From: Anaerostipes sp.
GTDB taxonomy: Bacteria > Bacillota > Clostridia > Lachnospirales > Lachnospiraceae
Reading direction: 5' to 3'
NCBI RefSeq assembly: GCF_018381315.1
Contig: NZ_JAGZSD010000001.1
Coordinates: 186,001 to 250,000 of the forward strand
DNA length: 64,000 nt
Below are positions 9,153 through 16,068 of the stretch, piece by piece. The position numbers and the translations under genes are program-made. The notes beneath the pieces are model-generated. The model saw nothing but the letters and a program-made list of their open reading frames with translations. It was not told the DNA's origin and did not search any database. The number at the start of each line of letters is the position of its first letter. The stretch's first letter is position 1.

Positions 9153-9590
9153 TTATTTTACCCTCCTTTTTTCTATATAAGAATATGCATTGTCTGAGAT
9201 TTTTGTAAGAAGCAGTTCTGCCTGGCGGATCTCTTCCTGTGTCAGATCTTTCAGCAAGATCTTGTTCCATTTCTCGCGCAGGTCATAGATGGTCTGAAGA
9301 GCCGGCTCTGCTTCCTGTGTTGTAAAGAGGTGATGAATTCTTTTATCACAGTCATCCGGTTCTCTTCTTAAATATCCCTGATCTTCCATTTTTCTCACAG
9401 CTTTTGTAACAGTACCTTTATCGAAATGTCCCTTCTGGGCCAGCTGCTGCATACTGATGCCGGGATTTTCGTGGATGCAGATTAGAAAAAACTGCTGTCC
9501 CGGCCCGATTTCTGTTTTAGACAGGGAACAGTCAAAAAAGCGCATACCCTGGCGGTGAATAACAGAAATCATCCTGCTGATTTTTTTCAT
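9153..9590 (-). CDS. MarR-family repressor
   Basis: A 145-residue winged-helix regulator. The helix-turn-helix region (GISMQQLAQKGHFDKGTVTK) and the following wing (RREPDDCDKRIHHLF) are typical MarR. The start at 9590 has an AGGAGG site. It is the first gene of a two-gene operon with a MATE exporter. Two copies of TAGTTG-N6-CAACTA flank its promoter and leader (9612-9629 and 9708-9725), which makes autorepression and drug-triggered induction the natural reading. Confidence 0.92.
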   Translation of the reverse strand: MKKISRMISVIHRQGMRFFDCSLSKTEIGPGQQFFLICIHENPGISMQQLAQKGHFDKGTVTKAVRKMEDQGYLRREPDDCDKRIHHLFTTQEAEPALQTIYDLREKWNKILLKDLTQEEIRQAELLLTKISDNAYSYIEKRRVK

Positions 9591-9611
9591 ATGAACCTCC
9601 TTTCAAACAAA

Positions 9612-9629
9612 TAGTTGAAGATCCAACTA
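9612..9629. promoter_or_regulatory. MarR operator 2, in the leader
   Basis: TAGTTG-AAGATC-CAACTA. It has the same half-sites and the same 6-nt spacer as operator 1, and lies about 20 bp before the marR start codon. Confidence 0.8.
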
Positions 9630-9643
9630 TTTTAGGACAAAAA

Positions 9644-9682
9644 AATTAGTATTTCAGATACGGAGATATCCGAATACTAATT
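9644..9682. repeat. Inverted repeat in the marR leader
   Basis: AATTAGTATT and AATACTAATT (10-bp arms) enclose a smaller CGGA-TATC-TCCG hairpin on the transcribed minus strand. The nested structure lies between the promoter and operator 2. It could be an RNA hairpin in the 5' leader or a further protein site. Confidence 0.6.
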
Positions 9683-9693
9683 TAACTATAAAA

Positions 9694-9725
9694 AGTATAA
9701 CACAGATTAGTTGCATATTCAACTA
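9694..9725 (-). promoter_or_regulatory. marR-MATE promoter with overlapping operator 1
   Basis: On the minus strand, TTGAAT (9722-9717) and TATACT (9699-9694) are separated by 17 bp. The -35 hexamer and part of the spacer lie inside TAGTTG-N6-CAACTA at 9708-9725, so regulator binding would block RNA polymerase. Confidence 0.82.
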
Positions 9726-9825
9726 TATGAAAGAATAAAATAATATATGGGACAAATTATCCATAATTTACCAGCTCTCATAGGATGTAACAGTGATAAA
9801 ATGAAAATATAAAAGGAGGGAGAAT

Positions 9826-10002
9826 ATGGGACATAGGCAAACGAATGGAAAGGATAAGAAGGAATTTGATTGCCGGAGAGTACCGGATCCAGCTTTAATA
9901 CCGGAAGACAAGACGTCTCAGAGATTGGACATGCGTATGAAGAAACTATTTGAAGATGCCAGAAAGATGGAAAAGACAAAGAACGATGAGGAAAAATCAT
10001 AG
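9826..10002 (+). CDS. Small hypothetical protein, 58 residues
   Basis: ATG at 9826 with a strong AAAGGAGGGAG site seven bases upstream and a TAG at 10000. The protein is highly charged, soluble and probably helical in its second half (RLDMRMKKLFEDARKMEKTK), with one Cys (DCRRVPDP). I do not recognise it. It diverges from the marR-MATE operon and so shares the region holding operator 1, but no convincing promoter of its own is seen. The ribosome site is the main reason to believe it is translated. Confidence 0.6.
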   Translation: MGHRQTNGKDKKEFDCRRVPDPALIPEDKTSQRLDMRMKKLFEDARKMEKTKNDEEKS

Positions 10003-10036
10003 ACCCGCGGCATTCTGTATTTTATGTCCTTTAGAC

Positions 10037-10065
10037 TTGGCGCACTTCCTGCGGTAAGGTATAAT
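10037..10065 (+). promoter_or_regulatory. Promoter of the 81-residue protein gene
   Basis: TTGGCG (10037-10042), a 17-bp spacer and TATAAT (10060-10065) lie 37 bp before the start codon. Confidence 0.75.
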
Positions 10066-10101
10066 ATCTCTATTATAATATATTTTATGGAGGAATGAAT
10101 T

Positions 10102-10347
10102 ATGGATATTACAAGTCTGCTGCCAGGCGTGAAAATTGTGAAAGAGGACGGAGAAGTAAAGGAAGAAGTTTTTATCTCTCAGGGGGACAAGATTAAAGTG
10201 ACGACTGCAGATGAAACGATAACCGGTACATTTATGCTTGTGGAATTTGCACGCTACAGTGAAGAAGATGATATACTTCACATGGTCAGAGATGATGAGG
10301 GATTTGCCGTTCAGTTTGACCAGATCATCGATATTGTAAAACTGTAA
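10102..10347 (+). CDS. Small hypothetical protein, 81 residues
   Basis: ATG preceded by GGAGGAATGAATT and a clear sigma-A-like promoter, followed by a hairpin terminator: a complete single-gene unit. The protein is acidic, without membrane segments, and is predicted by its alternating pattern to be mainly beta strand (KIKVTTADETITGTFMLVEF), resembling small Sm-like or barrel folds in general appearance. I cannot name a family. It converges on the cold-shock gene. Confidence 0.75.
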   Translation: MDITSLLPGVKIVKEDGEVKEEVFISQGDKIKVTTADETITGTFMLVEFARYSEEDDILHMVRDDEGFAVQFDQIIDIVKL

Positions 10348-10363
10348 ATTTAGCTTAAGATAC

Positions 10364-10401
10364 AAAAAAAGCTGCCCGGTGTAAAACTGAGCAGCCTTTT
10401 A
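10364..10401. terminator. Bidirectional terminator between the 81-residue gene and csp
   Basis: GCTGCCCGGT and ACTGAGCAGC pair with one mismatch around GTAAA, with seven A on the left and a TTTT run on the right, so it serves both converging genes. Confidence 0.85.
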
Positions 10402-10415
10402 TATGATCTAAGCTA

Positions 10416-10619
10416 TTATGCAAGACAAACGTTGACAGCCTGTAATCCGCGGTTACCCTGAGTTGTCTCAAATGTAACTTTCTGTCCGTCTTCTAAAGAT
10501 TTAAAACCTTCAGCAGCAATTCCTGAAAAATGTACGAATACATCTTCTCCTGTGCTTTCGTTTGTGATAAATCCAAATCCTTTAGTGCTGTTAAACCATT
10601 TTACTGTACCGTTATTCAT
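10416..10619 (-). CDS. Cold-shock protein (CspA family)
   Basis: A 67-residue single cold-shock domain that binds single-stranded RNA/DNA and acts as an RNA chaperone. The RNP1 motif KGFGFI and RNP2 motif VFVHF are intact. AGGAGG precedes the ATG. The gene is monocistronic, with a promoter at 10754-10782 and therefore a leader of roughly 125 nt that contains a perfect 22-bp inverted repeat, in keeping with post-transcriptional control of csp messages in other bacteria. Confidence 0.96.
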   Translation of the reverse strand: MNNGTVKWFNSTKGFGFITNESTGEDVFVHFSGIAAEGFKSLEDGQKVTFETTQGNRGLQAVNVCLA

Positions 10620-10668
10620 GTGGTACCTCCTAATATTTTTTATTGTATTTGAAGCAAAAATAAAAAAA

Positions 10669-10724
10669 TCACATATTTTTTGTAAATCATCAAGAAATAG
10701 TAATGATTTACAAAAAATATGTGA
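10669..10724. repeat. Perfect 22-bp inverted repeat in the csp leader
   Basis: Arms 10669-10690 and 10703-10724 are exact reverse complements (core TTTTTTGTAAATCAT) around a 12-nt loop. It lies in the transcribed leader of the cold-shock gene, about 50 nt before the start codon. The stem is AT-rich and lacks a following T run on the csp strand that would make it a classical terminator. Confidence 0.85.
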
Positions 10725-10753
10725 AAATCAAAATCTTATCAAAATACTTTTTT

Positions 10754-10782
10754 ACAATAGCATAGATAAAGTTAATTGTCAA
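10754..10782 (-). promoter_or_regulatory. csp promoter
   Basis: Minus-strand consensus TTGACA (10782-10777), a 17-bp spacer and TATTGT (10759-10754). Confidence 0.78.
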
Positions 10783-10854
10783 TCAATTCTGAAAAATATT
10801 CAAATGTTTCAAAAGTGGGGAAATAGAGGGTGACAGGAATTAAATTAACATGTT

Positions 10855-10883
10855 TTGACTATTTATCCAGCTTATGATGATAT
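10855..10883 (+). promoter_or_regulatory. Putative promoter of the 104-residue protein gene
   Basis: TTGACT (10855-10860), 17 bp, TGATAT (10878-10883), about 60 bp upstream of the start. Confidence 0.55.
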
Positions 10884-10942
10884 ATCTATAAAAATAGTTG
10901 AAATCGTTTAAAAGGAATTTGAATATAAAAAGGAGCTTTAAT

Positions 10943-11257
10943 ATGAAAAGAAACAGGTGGATGATTTTGATATTGGTTGTCGTGATAGGTTTTCTATATT
11001 TCAAAGTTAGTGACAGTGAAAGAACAATTTCTGCAGCCTGTTTTACCAACGAAATTCAGACAGTGAAAAAAGAAAAAAAGTATTATTTGGAGATTAATCC
11101 AACAAAAGAAAGAGTCAGGTGTACGAAGGAAGAGTATGATAGAGTAAAAAATGGAGATGGGAAACAATTATATAGCCTTATGTACAAGAAGAATCCATTC
11201 CTGACACGGTATTTCCATTATGAACCCCAATTACTGTGGTTAGAAGAAAAAAATTAG
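10943..11257 (+). CDS. Hypothetical membrane-anchored protein, 104 residues
   Basis: ATG at 10943 with AAAAAGGAGC upstream; an earlier in-frame TTG would add 15 residues and is less likely. A short basic N-terminus (MKRNRW) leads into one hydrophobic helix (about residues 7-19), then an outward-facing, basic, soluble part ending LWLEEKN. No recognised domain. Base composition is AT-rich, and it sits in the decayed element between csp and tRNA-Gly, so it may be cargo of a lost mobile element. Confidence 0.65.
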   Translation: MKRNRWMILILVVVIGFLYFKVSDSERTISAACFTNEIQTVKKEKKYYLEINPTKERVRCTKEEYDRVKNGDGKQLYSLMYKKNPFLTRYFHYEPQLLWLEEKN

Positions 11258-11302
11258 AATAAGACACGATATTTTAAGGGAGATGAGAAAGGGGTGGCAG
11301 CC

Positions 11303-11419
11303 ATGTGTAAGATAATAGAAGATTTGATTGACAGTGAAAAGAAAGAAATTGCAAAATATTTCGGTCTTACTTTGGAACAGGTAGAAGAACTGGAAAGAAG
11401 CCAGTATGTGCAATTATAG
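11303..11419 (+). CDS. Putative 38-residue protein
   Basis: ATG at 11303 with a GAAAGGGGTGG site upstream and stop at 11417. The peptide (MCKIIEDLIDSEKKEIAKYF then GLTLEQVEELER) looks helical and acidic. No family recognised. It is located just ahead of the recombinase remnant and may itself be a fragment. Confidence 0.35.
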   Translation: MCKIIEDLIDSEKKEIAKYFGLTLEQVEELERSQYVQL

Positions 11420-11432
11420 TCAGTGGGGCTGA

Positions 11433-11621
11433 GAAGTAGAAAATCCTTTTATTAAAAAAGAAGCGATAGGCAAACTGCTACTCATAACCGTTGCAACTGT
11501 ATTATATGAAGCTGGAATGAGTACCAGAGATATTGCAGATATACTCGGTCATTCGGATATCGCAACCACGGAACAATGCTACATTATTTCAACGGAAGCG
11601 GAAAAGAAACGAAAAAAATGA
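11433..11621 (+). pseudogene. Tyrosine recombinase (integrase) C-terminal remnant
   Basis: The open frame between TGA at 11430 and TGA at 11619 has no start or ribosome site. It encodes the typical C-terminus of a phage-type integrase: ATVLYEAGMSTRDIADILGH, then SDIATTEQCYIIST. The LGHS box holds the conserved His, and the Tyr in QCY sits where the catalytic nucleophile is expected. The N-terminal and core domains, with the first catalytic Arg, are gone. It lies 150 bp from the 3' end of tRNA-Gly(GCC), a usual integration target, so it marks a past insertion. Confidence 0.8.
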
Positions 11622-11654
11622 CGGCAGTTTTATAAAAACTATCGTCATTTTTTT
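11618..11654 (+). terminator. Terminator after the integrase remnant
   Basis: ATGACGGCAGTTTT and AAAACTATCGTCAT pair with a two-base internal mismatch, followed by a seven-T run. Confidence 0.75.
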
Positions 11655-11768
11655 ATTTAAAAAGTGTCCAAACTTTTTGACATCAATAATTTAATTTTGA
11701 CAGCAGTTGAATTTACTGTTTAAACTGCTGAAACCCTGAGAAATACTAGATTTTCTGGCATTAAAAAA

Positions 11769-11841
11769 AGCGATAGACGGGACTCGAACCCGCGACCTCA
11801 ACCTTGGCAAGGTTGCGTACTACCAACTGTACTACTATCGC
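11769..11841 (-). tRNA. tRNA-Gly (GCC)
   Basis: A 73-nt tRNA on the minus strand. GCGATAG pairs with CTATCGC, the anticodon stem CAACC/GGTTG encloses TTGCCAA (anticodon GCC), and the T arm contains GGTTCGAGTCC. CCA is not encoded; a T run follows directly. Confidence 0.95.
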
Positions 11842-11966
11842 ATATCCATATCAAATCTCTTGCTGAGAACAAAATTTATTCTACAATATTAAGGCGTCTG
11901 TGTCAACCATCTTTTTCATTTTTTCTATCCTTCTTTGTTTGAAAAGGAAAATAATGGAATATATTA

Positions 11967-12016
11967 TTGACATTCTGAATAGGATAAGTTAAAATATGGA
12001 AATAAGATATCTTATT
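11967..12016 (+). promoter_or_regulatory. Promoter of the Tad-like operon, with a 16-bp palindrome at the start site
   Basis: TTGACA (11967-11972), a 17-bp spacer and TAAAAT (11990-11995). The perfect palindrome AATAAGATATCTTATT (12001-12016) begins at the expected transcription start, where a repressor could act. The leader to the first gene is about 90 nt; no c-di-GMP riboswitch is recognisable in it. Confidence 0.72.
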
Positions 12017-12092
12017 CTAAACAATTCTAATTATCTAGGTATTACATCTATTTTCACATCAATCAATAAATTCCTATCGATCAGGAGGGGTT

Positions 12093-13127
12093 ATGCAGAA
12101 ATATGCAGTTGAAGACAAATATTTCGGTCCGCTGCTGCCGTTTATCAAAGATTACATGGTCACAGACATTAACTGGAACGGAAAAGAACTGATTGTAGAC
12201 GATCTGAACCGGGGCAGGCATATAGTGGAAAACATGAACATTTCAGAGAGCTTTATCAATCAGTTCACTGCCAGGATTGCCAATGCGGTTTCGGCGCCGT
12301 TTAATAAATATGATCCGCTGGTGGAAGCAGAGGTGGATGGTCTGAGGATTTCAATTATCCATGAAGATGTATGTGCCACCGGACGCAGTATCTCTATCAG
12401 GAAGTCACCGGCTGTTGTAAGGCTTTGTGAAGACAGTATTGTAATGGATGACTACTGCAGCAGAGAGATTTTGAATTTTTTGAAAAACAGTATCCTCGGA
12501 CATATGAACATTGTGATAGCAGGGCAGGTGGGGAGCGGCAAGACAGAGCTTTTAAAATATCTGACCAGATTCATTCCTGATATGGAAAGAGTCATCACCA
12601 TCGAAGACAGCCTGGAGATACATTACAGAGAGATTAATCCGGGTAAAGACTGTGTCGCTATTGAAGTAAATGAAGACACATTCGGATATGTAGATGCCAT
12701 CAAGGCATCCCTGCGGCAGCTTCCGACATGGATTCTTTTGTCTGAGGCAAGAGGGGAGGAGGTACAGCATTTGATTCAGTCCCTTACGACAGGACATTAT
12801 TCTCTTACGACTGTTCATACAGATGATGTGCGGAGAATTCCGGAAAGGATGAAGAACATGACTGACGATCCTATTGCAGCAGAACGTATTGAGCGGGATG
12901 TGTATGGCTTTGTAGATCTTGGCATCCTGGTACGAAAACAGCAGGAACCGGACGGAAGGATCCGGCGTTATCTGGATCAGATTGCCTGTTTTTACACGGA
13001 CGAAAACGGAGAAAAAAAGATTCAGATAATCTTAAAGGACAGGAGGATCGTAAATAAAACACTTCCGGAGAAATTAAAGACAAAATTTCTGGTCAAAGAC
13101 CCGTTCCGATTAGGAGGGGAAACATGA
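12093..13127 (+). CDS. TadA/CpaF-type secretion ATPase
   Basis: A 344-residue hexameric-ATPase homologue of the type II/IV secretion superfamily that would power filament assembly at the inner face of the membrane. Walker A is GQVGSGKT (about residues 146-153), the Asp box is ITIEDSLEI, the degenerate Walker B is WILLSEARGEE, and the His box is SLTTVHTDD. It is shorter than a full TadA, missing much of the N-terminal bundle. A CAGGAGGGG site precedes the ATG, and the stop overlaps the next start (ATGA). As first gene of the operon it defines the locus as Tad-like rather than type II secretion. No TadZ lies beside it. Confidence 0.88.
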   Translation: MQKYAVEDKYFGPLLPFIKDYMVTDINWNGKELIVDDLNRGRHIVENMNISESFINQFTARIANAVSAPFNKYDPLVEAEVDGLRISIIHEDVCATGRSISIRKSPAVVRLCEDSIVMDDYCSREILNFLKNSILGHMNIVIAGQVGSGKTELLKYLTRFIPDMERVITIEDSLEIHYREINPGKDCVAIEVNEDTFGYVDAIKASLRQLPTWILLSEARGEEVQHLIQSLTTGHYSLTTVHTDDVRRIPERMKNMTDDPIAAERIERDVYGFVDLGILVRKQQEPDGRIRRYLDQIACFYTDENGEKKIQIILKDRRIVNKTLPEKLKTKFLVKDPFRLGGET

Positions 13128-14632
13128 CAAGATTTAATAGAAACAGGAGATTTCCAAGGATTCTCCGATATCTGAAATATACAAATCTAAAAAAGGAGAT
13201 CCATGGTTATGGGTACTCCTACTCATTCAAAAAATATCTTTTTACTTTATTCTTATCTTTTGCAGGAATCCTGTTGGCAGGCAGATTCTTTCATCTGAAA
13301 ATTTTTTATATTACAGCACTTGGTATCATATATCTTTGCTTTTTCCCCATCATCATTATCCGGCAGTTTCAATATTTGTATGAACAGCAGAGGTTCCGGG
13401 ACGTGGTCAACTATCTGGAACAGATGATTTATTCTTTTAAAAAGCAGCCTAAAATTATTGTGGCACTGGAGGAGACAAAGCAGCTTTGTGAAGGACGGAT
13501 CTTACAGCTTATCAATGAAGCGGAAGTATCGATCAGCCACCCAGGGACAGAAGGTGATTTGTATCCCAGTGCACTTTCCTGCATTGAGCAGGAATATCAG
13601 TGTGACCGTATGAAAATGCTCCATGATTATTTAGTGAAAGTTGAAAATCTAGGCGGTCAATATCAAAGCACATTAAACATCATCTTAGACGATATCAAAG
13701 AGTGGACAGAAAGGACATACCTTTTTCAAAAGGAACGAAAGAGCATGAAGTTTAAAATTGTACTTTCTCTTGCGGCGTCTCTTGGAGTAGCAGGAACAAC
13801 AGTTATGATGCTTTCCAGCGATGACATGCTGGAAAAGGTACTGGAAGGACAGTTTTATCAGGTTTCTGCATTTTTACTCCTGCTGATGTTTCTTTTTCTG
13901 TTACTTGGGGCTCAAAAGCTTCTTACCGGAACATGGCTTAAAGACACAACGGATGAACATCAAAAGCAGATTGAGAAAGACTTCAGAAAAATGAGAGAAG
14001 AGAAAGACGGGAAACAGCCATGGATCATTACTGCTGTCAGTTTCCCTATATTGCTTCTGGGATTTGACTGGCAGAACCTTTATATTATAGGCGCTGTGGC
14101 TGCCTTGATTCTGGCGGCATGGGAGACACCGGCCCTGAAGAAAAAGAATGCAGAAAGAAGACTTGTAAAAGAAGTAAAACAAAAGTTTCCCTATTGGCTC
14201 AGAGGGATTGCTCTCAGCCTGCAGACAGAAAATGTGTATGTGGCAATCAGGGATTCCCTTCCGGATGCCCCATATGTCCTGAAAGAACAAATTGAAAAAC
14301 TGCTCAGGGATATTGACCGGGAACCAGAGTCGGTCCTGCCGTATCAGGATTTTTTATCTGAGTTTGAACTGCCGGAAATACAGTCTGCAGCCAGAATGCT
14401 CTATTCGCTTACGAACAGCGGAAAGAATGATTCGGAGGCACAGATTAATACCCTGATCCACCGGAATAACGTATTAATGGATAAAGCAGAGTGGCTGCAG
14501 AATGAGAATGAGATAGCAGGAATCGGAGTTTTGACTTTTGTGCCCATGGTGCTGGCAACTTTTAAGATGATAATAGATTTGGGATTGATCTTTGGCAGTT
14601 TTTTTACATTATGGACAAAACTGCCGGGATAG
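13124..14632 (+). CDS. Fused TadB-TadC-like membrane platform protein
   Basis: A 502-residue polytopic protein. Two helices (about 38-83), a cytoplasmic helical T2SF-like stretch (RFRDVVNYLEQMIYSFKKQ), two helices (about 208-266), two more (about 298-338), a second T2SF-like stretch (FPYWLRGIALSLQ to about 430) and a final hydrophobic pair (463-499). This is the topology of TadB followed by TadC, which are normally separate proteins of about 300 residues. The overlap with the ATPase (ATGA) indicates translational coupling. It should form the inner-membrane platform that the ATPase works on. Sequence similarity between the halves is low, so the fusion is inferred from topology and context. Confidence 0.75.
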   Translation: MTRFNRNRRFPRILRYLKYTNLKKEIHGYGYSYSFKKYLFTLFLSFAGILLAGRFFHLKIFYITALGIIYLCFFPIIIIRQFQYLYEQQRFRDVVNYLEQMIYSFKKQPKIIVALEETKQLCEGRILQLINEAEVSISHPGTEGDLYPSALSCIEQEYQCDRMKMLHDYLVKVENLGGQYQSTLNIILDDIKEWTERTYLFQKERKSMKFKIVLSLAASLGVAGTTVMMLSSDDMLEKVLEGQFYQVSAFLLLLMFLFLLLGAQKLLTGTWLKDTTDEHQKQIEKDFRKMREEKDGKQPWIITAVSFPILLLGFDWQNLYIIGAVAALILAAWETPALKKKNAERRLVKEVKQKFPYWLRGIALSLQTENVYVAIRDSLPDAPYVLKEQIEKLLRDIDREPESVLPYQDFLSEFELPEIQSAARMLYSLTNSGKNDSEAQINTLIHRNNVLMDKAEWLQNENEIAGIGVLTFVPMVLATFKMIIDLGLIFGSFFTLWTKLPG

Positions 14633-14644
14633 AAAGGAGAATAT

Positions 14645-14746
14645 ATGCAGGACTTTTTTGAAGAAATGGGCGGGATATTGTTTTTGCTGCTGACCGGAAT
14701 CGGTATCTGTGCAGTGTATATTCATTTTGTACAGCTTATAGATTAA
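14645..14746 (+). CDS. Tiny leaderless pilin-like membrane protein, 33 residues
   Basis: ATG at 14645 with AAAGGAG upstream and an in-frame TAG 15 bp before it, so the N-terminus is fixed. The sequence starts MQDFFEEMGG and continues as one hydrophobic helix to the end. The acidic residue at position 6 next to the helix recurs in most small proteins of this operon. I infer a pilin-like or assembly role from position only. Confidence 0.6.
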   Translation: MQDFFEEMGGILFLLLTGIGICAVYIHFVQLID

Positions 14747-14759
14747 AAAGGAGAGCTTT

Positions 14760-14906
14760 ATGAAGACGATAATTGATGAATACGGGAACTTGATTTTGCA
14801 TGTGATCGCGGGGATTGCGGTCCTTGGGTTTCTTTGGGCAGTCATAGCCGCCGCTGGCCGGTTCGGAACAGTCTTTTTTGATTCTATATGCTCTGTTCTT
14901 TGTTAG
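14760..14906 (+). CDS. Small leaderless pilin-like protein, 48 residues
   Basis: ATG at 14760 after AAGGAGAGC; an in-frame TAG lies eight codons upstream, so no leader peptide is encoded. It begins MKTIIDEYGNLILHVIAG, with acidic residues at positions 6-7 and Tyr-Gly at 8-9 before a long hydrophobic helix, and ends with two cysteines (SICSVLC). The MKxxIxxYG start is shared with the proteins at 14916 and 16777. Candidate major or minor subunit of the filament; the size is similar to Flp pilins. Confidence 0.68.
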   Translation: MKTIIDEYGNLILHVIAGIAVLGFLWAVIAAAGRFGTVFFDSICSVLC

Positions 14907-14915
14907 GAGGGATCA

Positions 14916-15401
14916 TTGAAACAGATAATTGAGAGCTACGGCAGAGTGATTATGGTGATAATTATAGCCCTGGGAGCTGTTTTGCTTATAAGAAATGCAG
15001 TATTTTCACAAATGAAAGCCAACGGCAGTATTAAGGATACGAAGCATATCTCATCCAATGAGTTTTTTCAGAGACAGGGGAAACCGGAGCTGTCAGGAGT
15101 AAGGGAGGAAGACGGGACGGCAAGAAGAATTGTTATAAAAAAAGAGGACCGTCTGAATCCAAAACTGCTTGTGACAGCCAGCGATAAAAACGACGGGGAT
15201 CTGACCGGAAAAATAAAAATTTACACAGTCAGGACGGAAGAAGGAAAAGAAATCAGAAGTTTATTTGAGTCTGAATACTTAGATACCAGCGTGGAAAAAG
15301 AGTTCACATTATTGTATATAGTTAGAAACTCTCTTGGTCTGGTCTCAGAGGGAAGAGTAAAAGTATTAGTGAAAAATTACGGAGAAAACCACAGTGAATG
15401 A
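14916..15401 (+). CDS. Pilin-like protein with an Ig/cadherin-like C-terminal domain, 161 residues
   Basis: The start is TTG at 14916 with TAGGAGGG just upstream, and the TAG in that site is in frame, so the N-terminus is certain. MKQIIESYGRVIMVIIIALG repeats the operon's leaderless start (Glu6, Tyr8-Gly9, hydrophobic helix). After a linker, residues about 80-157 look like an extracellular beta-sandwich with the signature SDKNDGDLTGKIKI. The same D-x-x-D-G-D-L signature occurs in the C-terminal part of the large surface protein of this operon. The 3' end overlaps the protease gene by 8 bp. Possibly a tip or adaptor subunit. Confidence 0.7.
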   Translation: MKQIIESYGRVIMVIIIALGAVLLIRNAVFSQMKANGSIKDTKHISSNEFFQRQGKPELSGVREEDGTARRIVIKKEDRLNPKLLVTASDKNDGDLTGKIKIYTVRTEEGKEIRSLFESEYLDTSVEKEFTLLYIVRNSLGLVSEGRVKVLVKNYGENHSE

Positions 15402-16068
15402 AAATGTGAAACAGTTTCTTGTTTATTATTTATTCTATGTGCTGTGCGGCCAGGCCTGCAGTCTGTGCGGAGTTAGCGGACTATATCCCAATGCTGTCAG
15501 CGGTATTTGCTTATTTCTTTTTTCAAGGTCCATTTTAAAAGGGCAAAAAAGACAGCCTCTTCAAATCACCGGCACACTGATTCTTTTTACATTTGCATTC
15601 TTTTTGGTGACACAGTATCTTTTCTTTTATTTAAACCGGCTGTTCTATGGCCGTGTCCTGATTTTGCCTCAGCCGGCGGAGCAAAGTCCATTATGGGTGA
15701 AGATAGCTGTAGCAGGAGTTATAAGCCCCGCTGCGGAAGAAATATTGTTTCGGAGATTCTTGTACCAGGGCCTGAAGCCAATGGGCAGGAATAAAGCCGT
15801 CCTGTCGTCCAGTATTATATTTGGGCTATGCCACGGGAAGCTGGTTCAGAGTATCTATTCAGCGCTTTGGGGGATGGTGTTCTGTTTTCTCTATGAAAAA
15901 TACCAGAATTTAAAAGTTTCCATGCTGGTTCATATGATTAGCAATCTGCTGTCTCTTACAGCCATATTCCGCATGTGCCTGTCAAATCCATATGTTTCGG
16001 TCTGCTTTATATTGATTTCAGTCTGTATCGTGTGTCTGACAGTAAGGACGAAAGGGGAGTGTCTATGA
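15394..16068 (+). CDS. CPBP-family intramembrane metalloprotease
   Basis: A 224-residue polytopic protein starting at GTG inside the end of the preceding gene. It carries the CPBP/Rce1 motifs in order: AAEEILFRRF (EExxxR, about residue 117), FGLCHG (second His motif) and VHMISN (third motif). Family members cleave C-terminal or bacteriocin-type substrates or act in immunity. Sitting in the middle of the pilin-like genes and translationally coupled on both sides (its TGA overlaps the next ATG), it is the only protease in the locus, so it is a candidate processing or quality-control enzyme in place of a prepilin peptidase. That role is inference. Confidence 0.85.
   Translation: MNENVKQFLVYYLFYVLCGQACSLCGVSGLYPNAVSGICLFLFSRSILKGQKRQPLQITGTLILFTFAFFLVTQYLFFYLNRLFYGRVLILPQPAEQSPLWVKIAVAGVISPAAEEILFRRFLYQGLKPMGRNKAVLSSSIIFGLCHGKLVQSIYSALWGMVFCFLYEKYQNLKVSMLVHMISNLLSLTAIFRMCLSNPYVSVCFILISVCIVCLTVRTKGECL

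Noticed and set aside
11461..11470. AAGCGATAG repeated near the tRNA-Gly 3' end sequence, as a possible att site
   Set aside because: Only nine bases match and it lies inside the integrase remnant frame; too short to claim an attachment site.
12003..12092. Possible c-di-GMP riboswitch in the Tad-like operon leader
   Set aside because: The leader is short and A+T-rich without the conserved GEMM core; only a palindrome is seen.
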